Origin: Pseudorhodoferax sp. Leaf267
GTDB taxonomy: Bacteria; Pseudomonadota; Gammaproteobacteria; Burkholderiales; Burkholderiaceae_C
Length of the DNA stretch: 64,000 bases
Assembly (NCBI RefSeq): GCF_001422405.1
Contig: NZ_LMMV01000025.1
Location: forward strand, 235,708 to 299,707
Direction of reading: 5' to 3'
This document shows positions 28,525 to 38,646 of the stretch, piece by piece. Every line of letters begins with the position of its first letter. Position 1 is the stretch's first letter. A model generated the notes under the pieces. The model searched no databases. It saw only the letters and a program-made list of their open reading frames with translations, and was not told the DNA's origin. The position numbers were made by a program, and so were the translations under genes.

Positions 28525-29805
28525 TCAGCCGTACAGCAGCCTGGCGGGCCACATCACGAGCTGCGGGAAGAAGACCATCAGGAACATCACGGCGAACTGC
28601 ACCAGCATGAAGGGCAGCACGCCGCGCGTGACATCGTCCATGCGCATGCGGCCCACGCCGGCCACCACGTTGAGCACCGTGCCCACCGGCGGCGTCACCA
28701 GGCCGATGGAGTTGTTGATGATGAACAGCACGCCGAAGTACACCGGGTCGATGCCGGCGGCCTTGACGATGGGCATCAGCACCGGCGTGAGGATCAGGAT
28801 GGTCGGCGTCATGTCCATGGCCGTGCCGACCACGATCACCAGCACCATGATGGCCAGCAGCAGCAGCGTGGGGCTGTCCAGCAACGGCTGCAGCAGCGTC
28901 ACGATCTGGTCGGGCAGCTGGGCCACGGTGATCAGCCAGGCCGAGACCATGGCGGCGGCGACGAGGAACATGATCACGGCCGTGGTCTTGGCCGCGTTCA
29001 GGAACACCTCGTACAGCTGGTGGATCGTCAGCTCGCGGTAGATCACGCCGGCCACGAACAGCGCGTACACGGCGGCCACCACGGCGGCCTCGGTCGGCGT
29101 GAACACACCCATGCGCAGGCCCACCAGGATGATCAACGGCAGCAGCAGGGCCCAGCCCGCGCTGCGGAACGCGGCCCACACTTCGCCGGCGCTCTTGCGT
29201 GGCGGCGGCTGCAGGTCCTCCTTGCGCGTGGTCCACCACCAGGTGGCCCACAGGCCGGCCGCCAGCAGGATGCCCGGGAAGATGCCGGCCAGGAACAGCT
29301 TGGAGATCGAGACGTTGGCGGCCACGCCGAAGATCACGAAGCCAATGGAGGGCGGGATGATGGGGCCGATCACGCCGCAGGCAGCGATCAGCCCGCCCGA
29401 GCGGGCCTTGTCATGCCCGGCCTTGACCATCATGGGCAAGAGCAGCGCGGTGAGGGCGGCCGCATCGGCCACGGCCGAGCCCGACAGGGCCGACAGCAAA
29501 CAGGCCGCGACGATGGTCACGTAGCCCAGGCCGCCGCGCACATGGCCCACCAGCGCCATCGCGAAGTTCACGATGCGCTTGGACAGGCCGCCGGTGTTCA
29601 TGATCTCGCCGGCCAGCATGAAGAAGGGCACGGCCAGGAGCGGGAAGCTGTTGGCGCCCTCGATCACGTTCTGCGCGAGGATCTGCGCGTCGAACATGTT
29701 CATGTGCACCATCAGCGCGGCGCCGCAGGCCAAGAGCGCGAACGAGATCGGCATGCCGATGGCCAGCGCGGCCAAGAGCGAACCCAGGAAGACGGCGATG
29801 GTCAT
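28525..29805 (-). CDS. dctM: TRAP transporter large permease (DctM family)
   Basis: A 426-residue inner-membrane protein with about 12 helices. FFMLAGEIMNTGGLSKRIVNFAMALVGH, SGSAVADAAALTALLLPMM, and IPPSIGFVIFGVAANVSI are DctM signatures. It carries the sodium-coupled transport step. The ATG at 29805 overlaps the dctQ stop by four bases. The 49 bp between it and dctP hold no gene. Confidence 0.92.
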   Translation of the reverse strand: MTIAVFLGSLLAALAIGMPISFALLACGAALMVHMNMFDAQILAQNVIEGANSFPLLAVPFFMLAGEIMNTGGLSKRIVNFAMALVGHVRGGLGYVTIVAACLLSALSGSAVADAAALTALLLPMMVKAGHDKARSGGLIAACGVIGPIIPPSIGFVIFGVAANVSISKLFLAGIFPGILLAAGLWATWWWTTRKEDLQPPPRKSAGEVWAAFRSAGWALLLPLIILVGLRMGVFTPTEAAVVAAVYALFVAGVIYRELTIHQLYEVFLNAAKTTAVIMFLVAAAMVSAWLITVAQLPDQIVTLLQPLLDSPTLLLLAIMVLVIVVGTAMDMTPTILILTPVLMPIVKAAGIDPVYFGVLFIINNSIGLVTPPVGTVLNVVAGVGRMRMDDVTRGVLPFMLVQFAVMFLMVFFPQLVMWPARLLYG

Positions 29806-30350
29806 TTGGCTTGCTCCTGGGGGATGTAGTCGTTGGGGTTGCCTTCTTCCGATTCGCGAATGCCGACGAGCTCTTCGTCGGACAGCTGGCCCGCGAACAG
29901 CTTGAAGAGGTTCAGCAGCAGCACCGGCGCGGCCAGGATGGCGAACACCATGCCGCTGGCGTAGAAGTAGCCCATGGAGGTTTCCATGACGGCGCTGGTC
30001 GAATCCCAGTTGATCTTGACCTGCTCGTAGGCGCCGGCGAACACCAGCCAGCACACGAACAGCATCAGCAACAGGCTGGCCGCCAGGCAGACCTGCTGCC
30101 CGATGCGTGGCAGGCGCGAGATCAGCGCGTCCGTGCCCAGGTGGGCGCGCTCGTTCAATGCGACGACGGCGCCCATGAAGGTCATCCAGACGAACAGCCA
30201 GCGCGACAGCTCTTCGGACAGCGTGAGCCCCGAATTGAACGCGTAGCGCATGACGACGTTGCCAAACACCATGACGACCATCAGCGCGAGGCTGGCGATC
30301 ATCAGCCAGGCCAGGGCCCGGCAATAACCATTGATGAATCTTTGAATCAC
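29802..30350 (-). CDS. dctQ: TRAP transporter small permease (DctQ family)
   Basis: A 182-residue membrane protein with four helices and the DctQ pattern EELSRWLFVWMTFMGAVVALNERAHLGTD. It partners DctM. The start is GTG at 30350, with GGAG 9 to 12 bases upstream. It is the first gene of the TRAP-quinate operon, so the promoter should lie in the 72 bp upstream, where an AACTGGTTAGTT element is seen. Confidence 0.9.
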   Translation of the reverse strand: MIQRFINGYCRALAWLMIASLALMVVMVFGNVVMRYAFNSGLTLSEELSRWLFVWMTFMGAVVALNERAHLGTDALISRLPRIGQQVCLAASLLLMLFVCWLVFAGAYEQVKINWDSTSAVMETSMGYFYASGMVFAILAAPVLLLNLFKLFAGQLSDEELVGIRESEEGNPNDYIPQEQAK

Positions 30351-30383
30351 GAGCTTGTCTCCTCGGTGGTCCAGTAATGTACG

Positions 30384-30395
30384 AACTGGTTAGTT
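30384..30395. promoter_or_regulatory. Possible TetR operator before dctQ
   Basis: AACTGGTTAGTT has inverted AACT/AGTT arms and lies 34 bp before the dctQ start codon, in the short gap after the TetR gene. It is the only symmetric element well placed for operon control, but short arms make chance likely. Confidence 0.3.
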
Positions 30396-30422
30396 TTCAT
30401 GTCCTAGTAGTTTCCCTAGGCT

Positions 30423-31103
30423 TCAGATCCTCGCGTAGCGCAGCACGGTCTCGACGATGACTTCGCGGCGCTTGGCCGCCACCTTGGGGTCGGCATAGTC
30501 ACGCTTGAAGATCAGGCCGAAGGTGTGGCGGTTGGCCACGTTGAAGAAGGTCAGCGCCGAGATCGTGGCGTGCAGGTCGATCGGGTCCAGCCCTTTGCGG
30601 AAGTACCCGCCGGCCACGCCACGCGCGTAGACCTTCTCGATCGCCGAGATGGCCGGGATGTTGAGCTGCTGGATGTTGTCGCTTTGCGCCAGGAACTGGC
30701 CGCGCAGCATGTTCTCGGCCATCACGAGGCGGATATAGGGCTCGCTCGCGAAGTGGTGGTCGAACGTGAATTCGACGAGGCGGCGCAGTGCGTCAGGCGG
30801 TGCCAGGTCATCGAGGTGCAGGTCGGCCTCGGTCTCGCGCATGGCGGCATACGAGGCTTCGAGAACGGCCAGGTACAGCCCCTCCTTGCTCCCGAAGTAG
30901 TAATAGATCATCCGCTTGGAGGTCTGCGTGGCGGCTGCGATCTCGTCGATGCGCGCGCCGGCCAGGCCCTTCTCGGCAAACTCGACCAGCGCCACGTCCA
31001 TGATGTTGGCCATGGTGCGCGCGGGGTCGTTGGTGCGGGTGGTCTCCTTGCCCCGCGACCGGCTGCTCGCGGTGCGGCGGCGGGAATGTACCGTTTGGTT
31101 CAT
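30423..31103 (-). CDS. TetR-family transcriptional regulator
   Basis: A 226-residue regulator. The HTH spans about residues 35-80 (MDVALVEFAEKGLAGARIDEIAAATQTSKRMIYYYFGSK pattern), and the rest is the helical ligand domain. The preceding 30 residues are basic and Ser/Thr-rich. Start chosen at ATG 31103; an in-frame ATG at 31154 would add 17 residues. It lies directly upstream of the TRAP operon on the same strand, so it is the likely regulator of quinate-type uptake. A TATACT box ends only a few bases before the chosen start. Confidence 0.87.
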   Translation of the reverse strand: MNQTVHSRRRTASSRSRGKETTRTNDPARTMANIMDVALVEFAEKGLAGARIDEIAAATQTSKRMIYYYFGSKEGLYLAVLEASYAAMRETEADLHLDDLAPPDALRRLVEFTFDHHFASEPYIRLVMAENMLRGQFLAQSDNIQQLNIPAISAIEKVYARGVAGGYFRKGLDPIDLHATISALTFFNVANRHTFGLIFKRDYADPKVAAKRREVIVETVLRYARI

Positions 31104-31126
31104 TGCGGCAGTATAGGCAGCCGCCG

Positions 31127-31171
31127 CTTGCCGCAAGGCATGGTTTTCGAGCATGCCTGCACTGCGGCAAG
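31127..31171. repeat. Long interrupted inverted repeat between nodJ and the TetR gene
   Basis: CTTGCCGCA (31127-31135) pairs with TGCGGCAAG (31163-31171), and inside them GGCATG (31137-31142) pairs with CATGCC (31152-31157), leaving a 9-base loop. A further TGCGGCA stands at 31104-31110 next to the TetR start. It lies after the nodJ stop, so it may be a terminator without a T-run, or a TetR binding region. Confidence 0.55.
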
Positions 31172-31181
31172 AAGGGTTCTT

Positions 31182-31994
31182 CTAGCCCTTGAACCGCCGC
31201 CGCGTCAACGCCAGTGCCACCCAGAACGCCACCACGGCGTACGCCACGACCACCAGGCCGTGGCGCAGCGCGTGCTCGGGCCAGCGGTCCATGAACAGCG
31301 GGCGCACCAGCTCCACCGCATTGGTCAGCGGCAGCCAGTCCGATGCCAGCCGCACGACCTCGGGCAGCTGCTCGCGCGGGAAGAACACGCCCGAGAGGAA
31401 CATCATCGGCGTCAGCACCAGCGTGAAGTAGTAGGTGAAGAAGTCGTAGCCCTTGGCCAGCGCGTTGAAGATCAGCGCGATGGCGCTGAACATGATGCCG
31501 GCTGCCAGCAGCACGGGCAGCGCGACCAGCAGCTTGGGGCTGTGGCTGATGCCCAGCGCGAGCATCACGCACAGGATGGCCGTCACCGTGAAGATGGACT
31601 TGAACGCGGCCCACAGCAGCTCGGCCAGCACCAGGTTGTCCAGGTTCACGGGCGCATTCATGATGCCCTCCCAGGTCTTTTGCACATGCATGCGCGAAAA
31701 CGCCGAGTACAGCGCCTCGAAGGAGGCCGCGTTCATCGCGCTCATGCAGATCGAGCCCGAGGCCAGGAACAGGATGTAGGGCACCTTCTCGCCGCCCACC
31801 TGCACCTGTCCGACCAGCGCCCCCATGCCATAGCCGAAGGCCACCAGCCACATCAGCGGCTCGGCGATGTTGCCCACCAGGCTGGGGATGGCCAGCTTGC
31901 GCCAGACCAGCAGATTGCGCAGGAAGACGGGCCACCAGCGGGTGGAGATCTCAGGCGTGCGCCAGATGCTGCGTGTGTTCATGCTCGTGCTCAT
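31182..31994 (-). CDS. nodJ: ABC-2 type permease (NodJ-like)
   Basis: A 270-residue inner-membrane permease with six helices. The family region VPYILFLASGSICMSAMNAASFEALYSAFSRM and the FLSGVFFPREQLPEVVRLASDWLPLTNAVELVRP segment are typical of NodJ/DrrB-type exporters. It pairs with the ATPase gene 59 bp upstream. The two could export a glycolipid or drug; there are no nod genes nearby, so a nodulation role is not suggested. Confidence 0.87.
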   Translation of the reverse strand: MSTSMNTRSIWRTPEISTRWWPVFLRNLLVWRKLAIPSLVGNIAEPLMWLVAFGYGMGALVGQVQVGGEKVPYILFLASGSICMSAMNAASFEALYSAFSRMHVQKTWEGIMNAPVNLDNLVLAELLWAAFKSIFTVTAILCVMLALGISHSPKLLVALPVLLAAGIMFSAIALIFNALAKGYDFFTYYFTLVLTPMMFLSGVFFPREQLPEVVRLASDWLPLTNAVELVRPLFMDRWPEHALRHGLVVVAYAVVAFWVALALTRRRFKG

Positions 31995-32053
31995 TTGAGT
32001 ACCTTCGGCTGCGCCTTCGGTGCGAGCTTGCTTGGGGCGGCCCGGCGCGTCGC

Positions 32054-33004
<951 letters not shown>

Positions 33005-33164
33005 GCGGGCATTGTCGGCCAGCCGTCGGGCCATCGCTGACAATGGCACGCCCGCCAAGAAGCCCGGCGCCTCGCCGGTCGAATGGCCGCTGAGGAACAC
33101 CGACGGCGGCGACGTTCTCCACCCGCGCAAGCGCTGCGAGCCCTTCACCGCCAGGCCAAGCCCC

Positions 33165-35364
33165 ATGAACGCCGTAGAAATCGAACAAGCCATCTCCGAC
33201 TGGCCCTGCAGCCCTTCGACGCGGCCGAGTTCCCCTACGCCTTCCTGGCCGGCTTCGGCAACAAGGACATCGCCCTCAAGCGCCTGCGCAGCGGCCACAA
33301 CAACGCGTCCGACGTGGCGGGCGGCGCGGTGCTGCAGGGCGTCCTGCAGCGCAACCACATCCACATCGCCGTGAGCGCGGCCGGCCAGGTGGGCGAGGCA
33401 TTGCAGGCCCTGCGCGCCAGCCCGGCCACCGCCAAGGCCAAGGCGAAGTTCATCCTCGCCACCGACGGCCAGACGCTGGAGGCCGAAGAGCTGACCAGCG
33501 GCGAGACCATCGCCTGCGACTACGCCGACTTTCCGAACCACTTCGGCTTTCTGCTGCCGCTGGCCGGCACCTCCACCATCCAGGAGATCAAGGACAACCC
33601 ATCGACGTGCGCGCCACCAGCCGGCTGAACAAGCTGTATGTGGAGCTGCTGCGCGAGAACCCCGACTGGGCCACGGACGCGCGCCGCAGCGACATGAACC
33701 ACTTCATGGCGCGGCTGGTGTTCTGCTTCTTCGCCGAAGACACCGACATCTTCAACGGCGAAGGCCTGTTCACCCGCACCGTGGATCGCTTCAGCGAGCG
33801 CGATGGTGCCAACACCCACGTGGTGCTGGGCGACATCTTCCGCGCCATGAACATCCAGCCCAGCGCGCGTGCGGCGGCCCTGCCGCGCGTGCCGACCTGG
33901 GCCGACCAGTTCCCGTATGTGAACGGTGGCCTGTTCTCGGGCGCCACCGACGTGCCGCGCTTCACCCGCATGGCCCGCACCTACCTGCTGCATGCCGGCA
34001 GCCTCAAGTGGCGCGAGATCAACCCCGACATCTTCGGCAGCATGATCCAGGCCGTGGCCGACGACGAGGAGCGCGGCGCCCTGGGCATGCACTACACCAG
34101 CGTGCCCAACATCCTGAAGGTGCTGAACCCGCTGTTCCTGGACGACCTGCGGGCCGCCTTGGCGGACGCGGGCGACAACGAGCGCAAGCTCTTGAACCTG
34201 CGCCGTCGCATGGCGCGCATCCGCGTGTTCGACCCGGCCTGCGGGTCGGGCAATTTCCTGGTCATCGCCTACAAGCAGATGCGCGCGATCGAGGCCGAGA
34301 TCAACCAGCGCCGCGGCGAATCGCATCGGGGCAGCGAGATCCCGCTGACCAACTTCCGCGGTATCGAGCTGCGCGACTTCCCGGCCGAGATCGCGCGGCT
34401 GGCGCTGATCATTGCGGAGTTCCAGTGCGACGTGCTGCACCGGGGGCAGAAGGATGCGCTGGCGGAGTTTCTGCCGCTGGACGCGCAGAACTGGATCGTG
34501 TGCGGGAACGCGTTGCGGCTTGATTGGTTGAGCGTGTGCCCCCCGACGGGGACGGGGGTGAAGCTGCAGGCGGATGATTTGTTCGGAACGCCGCTTCGGC
34601 AGACAGAGATTGACTTTCAAAATGAGGGTGGAGAAACCTATATTTGCGGCAATCCGCCCTACCGTGGCAGTAAGTGGCAGACCGAAGAACAAAAGGAAGA
34701 TCTGGCGAGCGCTTGGACTAGGCACGCGAAGTTGGCCAAGACAACGGATCTGGTCACTGGCTGGATTGCGCGGTTCATGGATTACGCGGACAAGGAAACC
34801 AATGCGCTAGCGGGCTTTGTGGCGACAAACAGCGTCTGTCAGGGGCAGCAGGCGAGTGAGATCTGGCCGGCGGCTTTTGAACGCGGGTGTGAAATTCGCT
34901 TTGCGCACACTTCTTTCAAGTGGGCCAACCTCGCGAGTAACAATGCAGGGGTCACGGTCGTGGTCCTCGGCATCGGCAAAAGCAGCCCCACGCCAAAGAA
35001 GCTGTATCAGGATGATTTCGTCAAGCACTGCTCGTCGATTGGTCCGTACCTTGTTCCGGACAGCCTCGCTTGCGTGCAGAAGGCGAAAGGGCCAATCACC
35101 GAGCAGTCGACCATGCTGTTCGGCAATATGCCTCGGGATGGAGGCAGTCTTCTTATAGACACCGACACTGCGGCGAAGGTCCTTGCTACTGATCCATTGA
35201 CCAGCCAGTTCCTCAAGAGGTTCCTGGAGCGCATCTACATCGGCCGGCGGTTCCGAAACGACACCGAGCGGCTGGAAAAGCTGTTCGAGCTGTACACGAA
35301 GATGACGGCCGCGGCCAAAGCCAGGCCGTCCGCCAAGGCAGTGCGCCGCAGGAGTGCAGCATGA
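33165..35364 (+). pseudogene. MmeI-like class I DNA methyltransferase, two frameshifts and an internal deletion
   Basis: Reads as an N6-adenine methyltransferase of the MmeI-like restriction family in three successive frames. The ATG frame (MNAVEIEQAISD) breaks at 33200/33201; the next frame (QPFDAAEFPYAFLAGFGNKD onward) breaks near 33598; the third runs to 35364. Adding one C at each break restores the protein. Motif I DPACGSGNFL is at 34231-34260 and catalytic NPPY at 34651-34662. After FLKRF (to 35223) it jumps to LERIYIGRRF, so about 180-190 residues, mostly the target-recognition region, seem lost. Bases 34600-35215 are markedly less GC-rich. Its stop overlaps the next gene (ATGA). Confidence 0.78.
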
Positions 35365-36536
35365 GCACGAAGAAAAAGACGGTGGCGGCAACACCCGCCG
35401 CCCCGGCGTCGCGGCAGTACGCCGAACTGCTGGGCGAGATCAAGCAGCGCATCTGCCATGCCCAGGCGCGTGCCTGGATGGCGGTGAACGCCGACATGAT
35501 CCGGCTGTACTGGAGCATCGGCCAGGTGATCGACCGGCGCCAGCGGCAGGAAGGTTATGGCACGGCCGTCATCCCCCGCCTGTCGCGCGACCTGCACAAC
35601 GAACTGCCGGAAGAGAAGGGCTTCTCCGAGCGCAACATCAAGCGCATGCTGGCGTTTCACCGCCTGTACCCCCGCGCTGCACTGGACGCCGAACTTGTGC
35701 CACAGCCTGTGGCACAAGCGGCGCAGCCGCCCGAGGGCGCGGCGGATGCACTGGTGCCCCTGGCCGCGCCGGGCGCGGACTTTCCCGCCGCGCTGTTGCT
35801 GGCCATCCCCTGGGGGCACCATGCGGTGTTGATGGAAAAGGTGAAGGATGCGGCCGCACGCCAGTGGTACATGCGCGCGGCGGTGGACAACGGCTGGAGC
35901 CGTGAACTGCTGCACAACCACATCAGCAGCGACAGCCACCGGCGCGCGGGCCGTGCCGCCAGCAACTTCGCGCTGCGCCTGCCGGCGCCGGATTCAGGCA
36001 TGGTGCAGCAGACGGTGAAGGACCCGTATCTGTTCGACTTCCTGACGCTGCGGGAGCCCTTCCACGAGCGAGAACTGGAAACGGGGCTGATGGTGCATCT
36101 GCAAAAGTTTTTGCTGGAGCTGGGCCAGGGCTTTGCCTTCGTCGGCCGCCAAGTCCACGTGGACGTGGGCGACCAGGACTTCTACATCGATCTGCTGTTC
36201 TACCACCTGCGGCTGCGCTGCTACGTGGTGATCGACCTCAAGCGCGGTGCGTTCAAGCCATAGTACGCGCGCAAGATGAGCTTTTACTGCAGCGTGGTCA
36301 ATGACCGGCTGCGCCATGGTGACGACAAGCCCACGGTTGGCCTGATCCTGTGACAGCAGCACAACCGCGTGCTGGCCGAATACACCCTGCGCACCATGGA
36401 CAGCCCCATCGGGGTGTCGAGCTACGAACTCACGTGTGCATTGCCCACCGACCTGAAGTCCAGCCTGCCCAGCGTCGAGGAGATCGAGCGCGAACTGACC
36501 GGCGAGGCGCCCGCCAGCGAAGAGGCCCCCGAATGA
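35361..36536 (+). pseudogene. DUF1016/YhcG-type PDDEXK nuclease with two in-frame stop codons
   Basis: The frame encodes a 391-codon DUF1016 protein. Residues 15-180 are the N-terminal DUF1016_N part (QYAELLGEIKQRI, YWSIGQVIDRRQ, GFSERNIKRMLAFHR); 190 onward is the nuclease core, with VHVDVGDQDFYIDLLFYH and CYVVIDLK giving the Asp and DxK pattern. A TAG at 36261 (where relatives have Glu after AFKP) and a TGA at 36351 (a Cys position) interrupt it, while coding similarity continues to 36536 (VLAEYTLR, PIGVSSYEL). The first stop falls 8 codons after the catalytic Lys, so a truncated product might still fold. It overlaps both neighbours by ATGA. Confidence 0.8.
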
Positions 36537-38646
36537 ACAGCCCCACGACCAACCCCACCAACGCCCGCACCGTGCCCTCGGTGTCCATCACCACGGCCCG
36601 TACCGGCGCATCCGCCAAGGCCGACGAGCTGGGCATGCGCACCATGCAGGCGCGTGCCTATGCCAAGCGCGGCGAGCAGTTCCTGCTGATCAAGTCGCCG
36701 CCGGCCTCCGGCAAGTCGCGCGCGCTGATGTACATCGCGCTGGACAAGCTGCACCACCAGGGCCTGTGCCAGGCCATCGTGGTGGTGCCCGAGCGCTCCA
36801 TCGGCAGCAGCTTTGCCGACGAGCCGCTGAGCGCGCATGGCTTCGAGTGGGACTGGCAAGTCGCCCCGCAGTGGAACCTGTGCAACGCACCGGGCGTGGA
36901 CGAGCCGCGCATCGCCAAGTCCAAGGTCGACGCGGTGCGCCAGTTCCTCGCCAGTGCGGACCAAGTGCTGGTCTGCACCCACGCCACCTTCCGTTTTGCG
37001 GTGGAAGAGCTGGGCGTGGAGGCCTTCGACGAGCGCCTGATCGCCATCGACGAGTTCCACCATGTCTCCAGCAACCCCGGCAACGTGCTGGGCAGCCAGC
37101 TCGGCGCCTTCATCGCGCGCGACCGGGTCCACATCGTGGCGATGACCGGCTCGTACTTCCGTGGCGACAGCGAGGCGGTGCTGGGCCCGGCGGACGAGGC
37201 CAAGTTCGAGACGGTGACCTACACCTACTACGAGCAGCTCAACGGCTACTAGTGGCTGAAGTCGCTGGACATCGGCTACTTCTTCTACACCGGCCCCTAT
37301 GTGGACGCCGTGGCCAAGGTGCTGGACCCGGCGCTGAAAACCATCGTCCACATCCCGAACGTGAACGCGCGCGAGAGCCTGAAGGACAAGGAGCGCGAGG
37401 TCAACGACATCCTGCACGGCCTGGGCGACTGGCAGGGCGTGGACCCGGCCACCGGTTTCCACCGGATCAAGGCCCCGGACGGCCGCGTGCTGAAGGTGGC
37501 CGACCTGGTGGACGACAGCGACCACCCCCGGCGCTCCCGCGTGCTGGCCGCGCTGAAAGACCCGGCGCACAAGAACGACCGGACGCATGTGGACATCATC
37601 ATCGCGTTGGGCATGGCCAAGGAGGGCTTCGACTGGATCTGGTGCGAGCACGCGCTGACCATCGGCTACCGCAGCAGCCTGACCGAGATCGTGCAGATCA
37701 TCGGCCGCGCCACGCGCGATGCCCAGGGCAAGGAGCGGGCGCGCTTCACCAACCTGATCGCCGAGCCCACGGCCGAGCAGTCGGCCGTGGCCGAGGCGGT
37801 GAACGACATGCTCAAGGCCATCTCGGCCAGCCTGCTGATGGAGCAGGTGCTGGCGCCGCGCTACGAGTTCACGCCCGCAATGCCGGCGCGCAGCCGGGCT
37901 TCGACTACGGCGAGGCGGGCTACCAGCCGGGCGGCAGAAACCTGGGCGTGAACCCGGCCACGGGCCAGATCCACCTGGAGATCAACGGCCTGGCCCAGCC
38001 GCAGACGCCCGAGGCCACGCGCATCTGCCAGGAAGACCTGAACGAGGTGGTGACCAGCTTTCTGCAGGACAAGACGGTGCTGGAGCGCGGCGTGCTCGAC
38101 CAGGAGAACACGCTGCCGCAGGAGCTGACGCAACTGAAGATGGGCAAGATCGTGCGCGAGCGCTACCCCGAACTCAGCGACGCCGACCAGGAGGCCATTC
38201 GCCAGCATGCGATCGCGGCGATGAATGTCACGCAGCAAGCCAAGTCGCTGCTGGCCCAGGCGGATGCGGCAGGCGGTACGGCACAGGGCAGCACGGCCCT
38301 GATCGACGGCGTGCGAAGGTTCGTGAACGTGCGCCAGCTCGACATCGATCTGATCGACAGCATCAACCCCTTCGAGGCCGCCTACGCGGTGCTGGCCAAG
38401 GCGATGGACGAGAAATCGCTGCGCCAGGTGCAGGCCAGCATCGCGGGCAAGAAGCTGGCGATCTCGCGCGAAGAGGCGGTGGAACTGGCCAAACGTGCGC
38501 GGGACTTCAAGAAGGAGCGGGGCCGCCTGCCCGACATCCACGCCGCCGATGCGTGGGAAAAGCGCATGGCCGAGGGCGTGGCCGCCTTCGCGCGCTACAA
38601 GGCGCAGGAGCTGGCGGCCCAGGCGGGCGGGGCGGGCCATGGCTGA
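36533..38646 (+). pseudogene. DEAD/DEAH-box helicase, one in-frame stop and one frameshift
   Basis: A 705-codon superfamily 2 helicase remnant. Intact motifs are Walker A PPASGKSRA (about residue 62), DEFHH in place of DEAH, AMTGSYFRGD (motif III), and VQIIGRATRD (motif VI). A TAG at 37250 interrupts it after QLNGY, and the same frame continues with WLKSLDIGYFFY. Near 37875 (FTP) one base is missing; the next frame goes on with NAGAQPGFDYGE to the end at 38646. Its first ATG overlaps the nuclease stop, and its end overlaps the GIY-YIG gene by 8 bp. It probably moved along DNA for the methylase/nuclease complex. Confidence 0.8.

Noticed and set aside
37301-37951. A free-standing gene for the middle part of the helicase.
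   Set aside because: It is in the same frame as the part ending at 37252 and continues its motifs, so it is the same gene interrupted by TAG.
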